The notes beneath the pieces are model-generated. The model ran no database searches and was not told where the DNA came from. It saw nothing but the letters and a program-made list of their open reading frames with translations. Below, piece after piece: positions 8,500 through 17,996 of a stretch of DNA of 58,666 nt (its first letter is position 1; each line of letters starts with the position of its first letter). Source of the stretch: Oceanospirillaceae bacterium (GTDB lineage Bacteria; Pseudomonadota; Gammaproteobacteria; Pseudomonadales; Balneatricaceae); contig JAHEDZ010000004.1 in assembly GCA_024640955.1 (NCBI GenBank), positions 53,374 through 112,039 of the forward strand. The letters run 5' to 3'. The position numbers were made by a program, and so were the translations under genes.

Positions 8500-10002
8500 A
8501 TGGATTTATTTGCCAATCTGGCGCTGGGCTTCGATGTCGCCCTCACGCCATTTACACTGGCCCTTGCGGTGGCTGGTTGTATTATTGGAACCATGGTCGG
8601 TTCGCTACCGGGGCTTGGCCCATCTAACGGTGTAGCGATACTGATACCGCTAACATTCTCATTCGGGTTGGATGCAACCGAGGCATTGGTATTGATGACC
8701 AGTGTCTATTATGGCGCCATGTATGGCGGCCGTATCTCCTCAATACTTCTGAACATCCCTGGTGACGAGCCGGCCATGATGACCTGTCTGGACGGTTATC
8801 CTATGGCGAAGAAGGGCCGTGCTGGCGATGCGTTGGTACTCTCGGGTGTCGCTTCATTTGTCGGTGCACTGTTAGCTACAATCGGTTTGATGCTTCTCTC
8901 GCCACTGTTGGCGCGTGTAGCTTATCTGTTCGGGCCAGCTGAGTACTTCGCGCTCTACATGCTTGCATTCGCAACCCTCGGCGGTATCGGTTCAAACAAC
9001 CAGGCCAAAGCGGCCCTGGCTGTCTGTATCGGCCTCGGCATCGCGACCATTGGCGTGGATTCAACTACGGGTATGACGCGCTTCACTGGAGATAACATGC
9101 ACCTGTTCGATGGCATCGATTTCCTCGTAGCGATTGTAGGTCTGTTTGCGGTATCTGAGGTGTTGGTATTCATTGAGTCACACGGCAAGGACTCTGCAAT
9201 TGGTGTGAAGCTGAATAAGATCAGCATTCCTTGGGGCGATATCATGCGCACCAAGTGGACCATGCTCAAAGCAACTGCGATCGGCTTTATTGCAGGTCTA
9301 TTGCCAGGGGCTGGTGCATCTCTAGGTTCGTTCCTCGCCTACATGCAGGAGAAGTCGTCAGTACGTGACAATTCTGAGTTTGGTAAGGGTGATCCGCGCG
9401 GTATTGCTGCACCCGAAGCGGGTAACAACGCTGCGGCGGGTGGCGCTCTGGTACCGATGCTAACACTGGGTGTTCCAGGATCAGGTACCACTGCAGTACT
9501 TTTGGCACTTCTGATGACATTGAATATCACTCCAGGACCAACGCTGTTTAACGACCGTCCAGAGGTGGTTTGGGGCTTGATAGCATCGCTGTTGATTGCC
9601 AACGTCGTGCTGCTGATCCTCAACGTACCGATGGTTAAGATGTTTAGTAAGGTGCTGCAGGTGCCCCCTGCTATCCTGCTGCCAGGCGTCACGCTGGTGT
9701 CGTTTGTGGGTATTTTCTCACTGACAGGCAGCTACTTCGACCTGCTGCTAATGATCGGATTCGGTGTGCTGGGCTACGCGCTGCGTAAGATGGATATCCC
9801 ATCGGTACCAGTAATCCTCGGTATCCTGTTGGGCGGCCATATGGAAGTTAACCTGCGCCGCGCTATGGTACTATCCGATGGTGACTGGTCCTACCTGTTC
9901 CAGAGCAACATCTCTATTGGCTTGTGGGTGGTTGCGATTTTAGGCTTTGTTGCGCCTTTCTTCCTGCGCAGTAAGCTCAAGGTGCCTACGCAGAGCACTT
10001 AA
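8500..10002 (+). CDS. tctA: tripartite tricarboxylate transporter large membrane subunit (TctA)
   Basis: The 500-aa, roughly 11-12-helix permease is the conducting subunit of the secondary, cation-driven TTT system. Family hallmarks are visible: MVGSLPGLGPSNGVAILIPL near residue 32, then MYGGRISSILLNIPGDEPA and the downstream repeat FIAGLLPGAGASLGSF and TLGVPGSGTTAV. The two PG-rich half motifs reflect the internal duplication of TctA. It ends the tctCBA operon. The last two bases of its stop start a palindrome, and a strong terminator follows. Confidence 0.93.
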   Translation: MDLFANLALGFDVALTPFTLALAVAGCIIGTMVGSLPGLGPSNGVAILIPLTFSFGLDATEALVLMTSVYYGAMYGGRISSILLNIPGDEPAMMTCLDGYPMAKKGRAGDALVLSGVASFVGALLATIGLMLLSPLLARVAYLFGPAEYFALYMLAFATLGGIGSNNQAKAALAVCIGLGIATIGVDSTTGMTRFTGDNMHLFDGIDFLVAIVGLFAVSEVLVFIESHGKDSAIGVKLNKISIPWGDIMRTKWTMLKATAIGFIAGLLPGAGASLGSFLAYMQEKSSVRDNSEFGKGDPRGIAAPEAGNNAAAGGALVPMLTLGVPGSGTTAVLLALLMTLNITPGPTLFNDRPEVVWGLIASLLIANVVLLILNVPMVKMFSKVLQVPPAILLPGVTLVSFVGIFSLTGSYFDLLLMIGFGVLGYALRKMDIPSVPVILGILLGGHMEVNLRRAMVLSDGDWSYLFQSNISIGLWVVAILGFVAPFFLRSKLKVPTQST

Positions 10003-10037
10003 AGGGGTCAGACCCCTTTGAGTCAGACCCCTTTGAG
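10001..10037. repeat. Copy 2 of the GGGGTCAGACCCC palindrome with 15-bp tandem repeat
   Basis: AAAGGGGTCAGACCCCTTT at 10001-10019 repeats the element at 6868-6886 and likewise overlaps a stop codon. Its right half is then tandemly duplicated: TCAGACCCCTTTGAG occurs at 10008-10022 and again at 10023-10037. The two copies bracket the whole tctCBA operon. Confidence 0.7.
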
Positions 10038-10041
10038 TCAC

Positions 10042-10071
10042 AAAAGCCGCTTTCGAGCGGCTTTTCGCTTT
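10042..10071 (+). terminator. Intrinsic terminator after tctA
   Basis: A perfect 10-bp stem AAAAGCCGCT / AGCGGCTTTT closes on a stable TTCG tetraloop (10052-10055) and runs into a T-rich tract. It should end the tctCBA transcript. Confidence 0.9.
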
Positions 10072-10141
10072 TCTCGACTGTTAATTTTTCAATAAGACCC
10101 CAGCGTGAATTTAGACCTTGGTAGTTCTTTCAAGGCAAAAA

Positions 10142-10171
10142 GTTGACATATCAACAAATGATAAATAGTCT
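10142..10171 (+). promoter_or_regulatory. tauD-family operon promoter with candidate MarR operator
   Basis: TTGACA at 10143-10148 is a perfect -35 hexamer; 17 bases on lies a poor -10, TAGTCT. The -35 is embedded in the inverted repeat GTTGA-CATA-TCAAC (10142-10155), close to the TTGATATATCAA-type sites bound by MarR proteins. A MarR gene lies two genes downstream, so autogenous repression here is plausible but inferred. Confidence 0.5.
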
Positions 10172-10216
10172 TTCTGAACTTAGGGCAAAAACTCATTACA
10201 AAAACAGGGCACTCTT

Positions 10217-11152
10217 ATGTCACTCGAGACTAATCAGGTTCACCTTGACCAGCCGTACCGCAACACGCCATTTAGCGGAAAGAAGATAAAGACTCTTCCT
10301 CTTGCCTCCTCGATGGGCGGTGAGGTGCTTGATGTGCAACTTAAAGATCTGGATGACGAGGCCTTTGATGAGCTCAAACAGGCGTTGTGGCACCACAAAA
10401 TGCTGTTTCTTCGCAAGCAAGATCTGACCCCGGGCGATCAGCTTGAATTTACCAAGCGCTTCGGTGAGCTAGGCACAGATGCCTACACTAAAGGGCTGCC
10501 GGATTTTCCTGATGTGCAGCCAGTGTTGAAAGAGGCGGCTACAAAATCCAAGATCATTTTTGGAGGCGGTCACCACACTGACTCTGCCTTCCTCGAGTGC
10601 CCACCTTCAGTCAGCGTGCTCCATGGTGTAGATATTCCTCCTTACGGTGGCGACACCATCTGGTACAACTCAGTAATGGCTTACGAGAGCCTCTCGCCAG
10701 CAATGCGGGAGATGCTGAAACCATTGAAAGTCCACATGGGAGCAGAGCGGGTAATCGCCGGCATGAGAGACTCGATGGAACAGACCAACAACGGTAAGCA
10801 GATGACCGATATTGAGTTAGACCTGGATGTAGAGAAGATGGTTAAAGGCAGTTTCCATCCAATGGTGCGCAAGCATCCAGAGTCGGGTGAGCTCTCATTG
10901 TACGTCGATGGTGTTTACGCGGTCGGTATAGAGGGCATGGATCGTCGGGAGTCTAAGCCGCTGTTGGAGTTCTTGCATGGTCACGCGACACAAGAGTTCT
11001 TTGCTTGTCGCCTGCGTTGGGAAGCGGATACCGTGGCTATTTGGGATAACCGTATCTGTCTGCACCGCGCCTTCAATGATTATGACGGCTTCCGTCGTGA
11101 GCTCCACCGAACCACGGTAATGGGCGAGCGCCCAATGTCGATCTCCGACTAA
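10217..11152 (+). CDS. TauD/TfdA-family 2-oxoglutarate-dependent dioxygenase
   Basis: The 311-aa cytosolic non-haem Fe(II) enzyme couples substrate hydroxylation to 2-oxoglutarate decarboxylation. The iron facial triad is visible: H120-T-D122 (in GGHHTDSAF) and H283 (in CLHRAF); R298 in ELHRTTV fits the 2-oxoglutarate-binding Arg. Members cleave taurine and other alkyl sulfonates, alkyl sulfates, or aryloxyacetates, so the substrate is open. It heads a probable operon with marR and the aldolase and follows a promoter with a MarR-like operator. A sulfonate substrate would fit the sulfurtransferase gene downstream, but this is inference. Confidence 0.88.
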   Translation: MSLETNQVHLDQPYRNTPFSGKKIKTLPLASSMGGEVLDVQLKDLDDEAFDELKQALWHHKMLFLRKQDLTPGDQLEFTKRFGELGTDAYTKGLPDFPDVQPVLKEAATKSKIIFGGGHHTDSAFLECPPSVSVLHGVDIPPYGGDTIWYNSVMAYESLSPAMREMLKPLKVHMGAERVIAGMRDSMEQTNNGKQMTDIELDLDVEKMVKGSFHPMVRKHPESGELSLYVDGVYAVGIEGMDRRESKPLLEFLHGHATQEFFACRLRWEADTVAIWDNRICLHRAFNDYDGFRRELHRTTVMGERPMSISD

Positions 11153-11171
11153 TCAAGATTCAGACCAGCAA

Positions 11172-11636
11172 ATGAAGATTACCCAGCTACGCGCTGACCG
11201 CGAGGTTCTGGATTACGAGTTTTATACTCAACATCTGCTGACCGTGCTGTCAAATCGCATCACCGCTTTCTCCTCTGGGCAGTACCTCGAAAGGTTTGGG
11301 TTGGGCTCGGTTGAGATGCGAGTATTGGCCTCTATTGGCTGTCAGCCAGAGTCTAAGGCGGCGGAGATCAGCGCGCTGATCTCGCTCGACAAAGCAGCTG
11401 TCAGTCGGGCTATTAACAAGCTCGACAGCGGCGGTTTTTTGCTGGGCAGCACGGAAACGCCTACCGCGAAACAGAAGCGCTGGTCTCTGAGTTCCGAGGG
11501 CTGGGCTCTTCATGATCAGTTCCTCAGTGCTGTTAAACTGCGGCACGCTAATGTCACGGCTGGCGTGGATGAAGCAGAGCTATCGCGCTTCACGGCAACA
11601 CTCCACAAATTGATAGCCAACGTCGATCAGCTATAA
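11172..11636 (+). CDS. MarR-family transcriptional regulator
   Basis: The 154-aa protein has a MarR-type winged helix (about residues 50-115), with SLDKAAVSRAINKLDSGGFL as the recognition helix region and KQKRWSLSSEG as the wing. MarR dimers usually repress a neighbouring catabolic or efflux operon until they bind an aromatic or small acidic ligand. It lies 19 bases after the dioxygenase and 37 bases before the aldolase. It lacks the ROS-sensing Cys arrangement of OhrR-type members. The palindrome at 10142-10155 is its most likely target. Confidence 0.85.
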   Translation: MKITQLRADREVLDYEFYTQHLLTVLSNRITAFSSGQYLERFGLGSVEMRVLASIGCQPESKAAEISALISLDKAAVSRAINKLDSGGFLLGSTETPTAKQKRWSLSSEGWALHDQFLSAVKLRHANVTAGVDEAELSRFTATLHKLIANVDQL

Positions 11637-11673
11637 AATAAGTAAAGAATCACAGAAAAATAAGGGTATAACC

Positions 11674-12462
11674 ATGAGTACGGATCCACGATTTCAGGTA
11701 GAGCTTCCACCTGCTCCTGCGGGGATGAGCGATGTAGAGTGGCAGGCGCGTCTGCAACTGGCAGCCACCTACCGTATGGTTGATCATTTCGGCTGGACGT
11801 TTATCGTCTACAACCATATCAGTCTGCGTATTCCCGGTACCGAAGAGTTTCTGATCAACCCTTTCGGTGTTCGTTATGATGAGCTGCGCGCGACTGACCT
11901 TATTAAGATCGATATCGATGGCAATGCGCTCTCCGAGAGCGAGTGGAACGTCAATAAAGCGGGCTACAATATCCACTCAACACTGCACAAAGCGCGCCCT
12001 GATCTGCACTGTATTCTGCACACCCATGAGCCGATCTCCCAGGCGCTCTGTGCCGTTGATACTCCAGTTATTCCAGTAACTCAGGAGGGGTGTCAGTTCT
12101 TCGAGCGTACCGGATACCACGCGTTTGAAGGTATCGTGTTAGACGGCTCAGAAGGGCCGCGACTTGCTGCGGCGATGGGTGAAGCGAACCACACATTAGT
12201 GCTTCGTAATCACGGTTTGCTAACAGCAGGTGCGGACTGCACCTGGGCTTTTGTGCGTCACTTCGCCTTCATCCGCAACGCTGAGGTTCAGCTCAAAGCG
12301 ATGGCTGCTGGCCAGCTGAATTTGATTGATGAAGAGATTATGCGCAAGACTCGCCATCAGTTTGAGGGTGGGGAAGCGCAGGCGAACGCCAAGGTGCGTC
12401 ATCCAGAGTGGCCTGCACTGATTCGGCTCGTTGATCAGAAGGATCCTAGCTGGAAACTCTGA
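11674..12462 (+). CDS. class II aldolase/adducin family protein
   Basis: The 262-aa protein carries the class II aldolase fold. Zinc-binding histidines are visible in CILHTHEP (about residues 111-118) and LRNHGLL (near 176). The family includes fuculose-phosphate aldolase, ribulose-5-phosphate epimerase and many uncharacterised catabolic enzymes or decarboxylases, so the reaction is not assigned. The ribosome site before 11674 (AAGGGTATAACC) is moderate. It probably acts on a product of the upstream dioxygenase or the imported carboxylate. Confidence 0.82.
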   Translation: MSTDPRFQVELPPAPAGMSDVEWQARLQLAATYRMVDHFGWTFIVYNHISLRIPGTEEFLINPFGVRYDELRATDLIKIDIDGNALSESEWNVNKAGYNIHSTLHKARPDLHCILHTHEPISQALCAVDTPVIPVTQEGCQFFERTGYHAFEGIVLDGSEGPRLAAAMGEANHTLVLRNHGLLTAGADCTWAFVRHFAFIRNAEVQLKAMAAGQLNLIDEEIMRKTRHQFEGGEAQANAKVRHPEWPALIRLVDQKDPSWKL

Positions 12463-12505
12463 GGGTGTTATCCTAGCCGAAACCTTTGCGGAGCGTTGAA
12501 AGAGT

Positions 12506-13336
12506 ATGAGTGACCCAATCGTAACTGTTGATTGGCTGGCGGCGAACCTTGATAAGGTGGTGGTGCTGGATGCCAGCTATGTTCTGATGGCGGATCCTGA
12601 GATGATCCGCGGCGATTACCTGGCTGAGCATATTCCAGGCGCACGTCTATTTGAAATTGATCAGATTGCTGATCAGAACTCTGGCCTGCCACATATGCTG
12701 CCGAGTGATGAACACTTCTCTGCGGCGATGGCTCATCTGGGTGTTGATGGCACCCGCCCCGTTGTTGTCTATGATCGCAGTGCCAATCACTTCAGTGCTC
12801 CACGAGTCTGGTTTACGCTGAAACTGTTTGGCGTGAATGAGTGCTACGTCTTAAACGGTGGGCTGCAAGCCTGGAAATCCGCTGGTCACTCAGTCGAGGC
12901 AGGGGAACCGGCAAAAGCTTCAGTAGCAGCAAAAGATTGGACACTTGATCGCAGTCGTGTTCTAACCGGCGCTGATATGTTCGATTACGTGAATGCAGGC
13001 ACCGAAACTATTCTCGATGCCCGGGCCAATAATCGTTTTATTGGGGCAGCTCCCGAACCACGTCCAGGGTTAACTTCTGGCCATATGCCGGGTTCAAGCT
13101 GCGTACCCTTTACTGGACTGACCGACGCCGAGGGTGATTTCCTCAAACCCGAAGCGCTACGCGAGCTCTTCAGTGGTTTTGATGCCACCAGTCCTATAGT
13201 CTCCTGCGGTTCAGGTATCACCGCTTGTTTACTAGCGCTGGGTCTCGAGCGCATCGGTGTGCAGGCACGACTCTATGACGGCTCATGGGCGGAGTGGGGG
13301 CAGGGTAAACTGGGCCCTATTGCTACTGGTGCTTAA
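12506..13336 (+). CDS. sseA: 3-mercaptopyruvate/thiosulfate sulfurtransferase
   Basis: The 276-aa tandem-rhodanese protein has an inactive N-terminal domain and a catalytic C-terminal domain with Cys234 in CGSGITA. A CG[S/T]GxT loop is typical of 3-mercaptopyruvate sulfurtransferases, whereas rhodaneses proper have CRxGx[R/T]. It would move sulfane sulfur from 3-mercaptopyruvate to thiols or cyanide in the cytosol. It lies 43 bases after the aldolase on the same strand. Its position at the end of a cluster with a 2-hydroxyacid dehydrogenase and a TauD-type enzyme suggests a link with organosulfur turnover, which is not proven. Confidence 0.88.
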   Translation: MSDPIVTVDWLAANLDKVVVLDASYVLMADPEMIRGDYLAEHIPGARLFEIDQIADQNSGLPHMLPSDEHFSAAMAHLGVDGTRPVVVYDRSANHFSAPRVWFTLKLFGVNECYVLNGGLQAWKSAGHSVEAGEPAKASVAAKDWTLDRSRVLTGADMFDYVNAGTETILDARANNRFIGAAPEPRPGLTSGHMPGSSCVPFTGLTDAEGDFLKPEALRELFSGFDATSPIVSCGSGITACLLALGLERIGVQARLYDGSWAEWGQGKLGPIATGA

Positions 13337-13393
13337 ATCAGCTGGTGCCGTATGCGACATTTTGTTTACGTCGTATAAATCCAAAAGACGAAG

Positions 13394-13420
13394 TAGTACT
13401 ATAGTAACACTTACTAGTGA
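13394..13420 (+). promoter_or_regulatory. Candidate autoregulatory operator of the toxin-antitoxin pair
   Basis: Two palindromic sites precede the antitoxin ATG: TACTATAGTA at 13397-13406 and TTACTAGTGA at 13411-13420, with ACTAGT as a perfect core. Paired palindromes of this spacing are usual for conditional autorepression by antitoxin-toxin complexes. Confidence 0.45.
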
Positions 13421-13430
13421 GGTGTCTTCT

Positions 13431-13688
13431 ATGAAAACTGAACTCGTTACAAACCTCAAACGGCAAGCTACCAAGATTTTGGCGGATTTACACGCGTCGA
13501 AAGAGCCCGTGTTGATAACTGAGCACGGCAAGCCGTCAGCGTATCTGGTAGATGTAGAAGATTTTGAGTTTACCCAGCGTAGGCTTGCAATATTAGAGCA
13601 GATCTCACGAGGAGAGCGTGCTGCTCTGGAAGGGCGGGCCCTGACAAACGAGCAGGCAAAGGCCAAACTGTCTAAATGGCTGAAATAA
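13431..13688 (+). CDS. Phd/YefM- or RelB-like antitoxin
   Basis: This 85-aa protein has a DNA-binding N-terminal part followed by a charged helical tail (TNEQAKAKLSKWL) expected to wrap the toxin. The segment VLITEHGKPSAYLVDVEDFE is characteristic of the Phd/YefM antitoxin fold. I start it at ATG 13431; an upstream in-frame extension crosses the operator region and the end of sseA and is not credible. It overlaps the toxin gene by 13 bases, the normal arrangement for a coupled pair. Confidence 0.85.
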   Translation: MKTELVTNLKRQATKILADLHASKEPVLITEHGKPSAYLVDVEDFEFTQRRLAILEQISRGERAALEGRALTNEQAKAKLSKWLK

Positions 13689-13978
13689 TCTGGACCGAAC
13701 CTGCTGTTTCGGATCTCGATGAAATTGCAGAATACATCGCACTCGATAACCCTCAGGCAGCGTCTACGTTAGTCGAAAACACTTTTTCAAACGTGGATCG
13801 ATTGGCTGACTTTCCTCTATCAGGGCGCACCCCCCCAGAGCTGCCTAGTTCTCTATATCGGGAGGTAGTTGCTCCTCCGTGTCGAGTTTTTTATCGAGTC
13901 GACGGTGAGCAAGTGATTGTACTCTCCGTGATCCGAGAAGAGCGTAAGCTACGAGAATACATGCTCGCATTCGATTAA
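13676..13978 (+). CDS. RelE/ParE-superfamily toxin
   Basis: The 100-aa protein has the RelE/ParE fold signature: EIIWTEPAVSDLDEIAEYI at the start, DFPLSGR in the middle and CRVFYRVDGEQVIVLSVIRE at the end. YRVD and the VLSV strand are typical of ParE-like proteins, which poison gyrase; RelE-like mRNA cleavage is the alternative. Sequence alone does not decide. Its ATG lies inside the antitoxin 3' end. Confidence 0.85.
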   Translation: MAEIIWTEPAVSDLDEIAEYIALDNPQAASTLVENTFSNVDRLADFPLSGRTPPELPSSLYREVVAPPCRVFYRVDGEQVIVLSVIREERKLREYMLAFD

Positions 13979-14409
13979 TCCTTTGTATGTCGGGTTATAC
14001 GATATAGAAATGAATATTGTTTTGGCAAATTTCGACCCTCAAGAGACATTTCCTGTTATCTATTTAAGACTTTCCTAAATCTTAAATTGGAGATTATTTA
14101 ACCCTTCCTGGCCGATCTTCTCGCTGAAAATAGGGTCAGAAAATGATGCGGTTCTTTTACGTTTTGTTGGATGAGATTGCGCCTCGGCAGTCATGGCTCC
14201 GCCCAAGAAATGTAGGTTAGATTACTAATAGCTTATCGTTCTGGCTCGATAATTGCTTGCCAAAAAGATAGGTTTAGATCCCTCTGTTGCTACAAATTTT
14301 TAGGGATAAGCGGTGTCGTTTTGCATTACGCGTCGCATTTTGCGACTTTTTTTGCGAATTTGATTGCAGACCGTCACAGAGTCAAAGCAAGATGTATCGG
14401 GATATTTGT
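13979..14409. other. AT-rich gap with one stem-loop, no gene seen
   Basis: This stretch is clearly more AT-rich than its surroundings. TTTAAGA (14063-14069) and TCTTAAA (14080-14086) form a 7-bp stem with a 10-base loop and no strong U-tract. I find no convincing ORF, RNA gene or good sigma-70 promoter. A TTG-initiated extension of the downstream kinase from 14287 is possible but poorly supported. Confidence 0.5.
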
Positions 14410-16807
<2,398 letters not shown>

Positions 16808-16815
<8 letters not shown>

Positions 16816-17188
16816 GGTATCGATTTTATACATCGACGATGACCCGCTCGCGCACGCCGCACTGCAGCAGATGCTGGGCTCCTACTATTACCTCCACAGT
16901 TGCACCGAGCCTAACGACGCACTGGCGCAGGCGCTGAGGCTTCAGCCCTCACTGATTCTACTAGATGTGCGTATGCCGAACGTAGGTGGAGCCGAGGTTT
17001 TAGAGCTTCTGAAGGGTCTTTCAGGCACTCGAAATATTCCTGTTCTGGCCTACAGTTCGGATATTGATCAGGATGCTTTGTCAGAGTTGATTACTCATGG
17101 GATCAGAGGTTTTGTGGATAAGACGGCATCGGAAGACGAATTGCGAGATTGCGTAGAGTACACGCTGGCCCATCCGGCCTCGTTGTAG
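16808..17188 (+). CDS. single-domain response regulator (CheY-like)
   Basis: The 126-aa protein is a lone receiver domain: acidic pair in YIDDDP, phospho-acceptor Asp in LILLDVRMP, the Thr/Ser position in AYSSD and the conserved Lys in VDKTAS. No output domain is present, so it probably works by protein-protein contact or as a phosphate shuttle. Its ATG overlaps the hybrid kinase stop by eight bases, so the two are translationally coupled. It is convergent with the glycosylase-like genes. Confidence 0.88.
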
Positions 17189-17220
17189 TGGCTACCGCTG
17201 ATGTGGATGAGTTGATGTGG

Positions 17221-17607
17221 TCAATAGCGACCCGAAAGAGACTTTCCCAGTAGGACAATATACCGAGGCGCTAAAAAATCTACTATTTCAAGTGCCATTG
17301 GTCTGTAAAAATCAATTTCGGTATCGGTCGGTTTTCTAAATTTTCCTTCACACTCGCTAGGCATACGGAAAACTGGATTCAAGAATGCCACTTGAAACCC
17401 GCCAAGCCCACAACGGTCGATAGCCTTATCAACTAATTTTCCCGAAACTCCCACGAAGGGTATTCCCGCGATATTCTCATCTGGGCCAGGAGCTTCGCCG
17501 ATAAACAACACATCAGGACTCAAGCTTCCCTTAAAGAATGCTAATCTAGCCCCAGAGGGGGCGAGGATGTCACTCTCCAACTTTAGGTACTTATCGATTA
17601 CGTTCAT
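17221..17607 (-). CDS. N-terminal half of a uracil-DNA-glycosylase-like protein
   Basis: The 128-aa product contains the N-terminal motif of family 4/5 uracil-DNA glycosylases, GEAPGPDENIAGIPFVG, then GKLVDKAI, a FLNPVFRMPSE segment and FLAPRYIVLLGKS. It stops where the fold should continue to the RG..W and HPSY motifs. Those lie in the separate ORF immediately upstream (17591-17812), so the order is C-half then N-half. The Cys residues that hold the 4Fe-4S cluster in family 4 are absent. I start it at ATG 17607, which overlaps the upstream stop by 17 bases; an ATG at 17661 would add an unlike stretch. The gene is more AT-rich than its neighbours. Confidence 0.72.
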   Translation of the reverse strand: MNVIDKYLKLESDILAPSGARLAFFKGSLSPDVLFIGEAPGPDENIAGIPFVGVSGKLVDKAIDRCGLGGFQVAFLNPVFRMPSECEGKFRKPTDTEIDFYRPMALEIVDFLAPRYIVLLGKSLSGRY

Positions 17608-17812
17608 AAGGGAATATGGTCTGCTGTAGCTTTGATGCGACAGATTCAATATCGCCCTCAAACATGGGTGTTAAATGGGGATTTCTTAGGATATAGCTCG
17701 GATGAAAAGTAGGTAAGGCATTTTCGATCCAGCGCCCTCTTATTTGAGTGATATTTTTCTTTCTCAATATTGACTCACAGGCGGTAGAAAGTTTTCGTCC
17801 TTGTAAGTACAT
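17591..17812 (-). CDS. C-terminal half of a uracil-DNA-glycosylase-like protein
   Basis: The 73-aa ORF carries the C-terminal part of the same fold: ITQIRGRWIEN followed by the DNA-gripping motif TFHPSYILRNP, then a short C-terminal helix. It begins at ATG 17812, four codons after an in-frame stop, so no N-terminal half precedes it. Its own stop is embedded in the start of the N-terminal-half gene, giving translational coupling. Together the halves total 201 aa, the usual size of an intact family 4 enzyme. It may be a functional two-chain circular permutation or a rearrangement scar. Confidence 0.68.
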   Translation of the reverse strand: MYLQGRKLSTACESILRKKNITQIRGRWIENALPTFHPSYILRNPHLTPMFEGDIESVASKLQQTIFPYERNR

Positions 17813-17874
17813 TCTTAGATTCTAAAATCTAACACAGCGTTGTGTTGTTTTCAGTAGTGAGACTGTAAATGCCT

Positions 17875-17942
17875 CAGTGTAAAGTCCGCTTTGTGCCGTA
17901 AACGGTCGAGCAATACGCTTTGCGTACAGCGCCCGTACACTG
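17875..17942. repeat. Structured extragenic repeat, second copy of the CGCTTTGTGCCG family
   Basis: CAGTGTA (17875-17881) and TACACTG (17936-17942) enclose CCGT-AA-ACGG and ATACGC-TTT-GCGTAC hairpins. The core CGCTTTGTGCCG at 17887-17898 repeats 4906-4917 exactly. It sits between the glycosylase-like pair and the 3' end of gabD. Confidence 0.55.
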
Positions 17943-17953
17943 AAAAGAGCACA

Positions 17954-17979
17954 TAAAAAAAGGGAGCCAGTGGCTCCCT
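17954..17979 (-). terminator. Intrinsic terminator of gabD
   Basis: On the minus strand an 8-bp stem AGGGAGCC/GGCTCCCT with a three-base loop is followed by seven T residues, 18 bases after the gabD stop. Confidence 0.92.
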
Positions 17980-17996
17980 AGTTCGGTGCAGATTGA

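Noticed and set aside
6868-10037. Composite transposon formed by the two GGGGTCAGACCCC palindromes
   Set aside because: There is no transposase and no target-site duplication; the palindromes are better read as repeats with terminator-like function.
13257-13430. Long antitoxin form starting inside sseA
   Set aside because: The extension runs through the end of sseA and the palindromic operator; ATG 13431 gives the normal family length.
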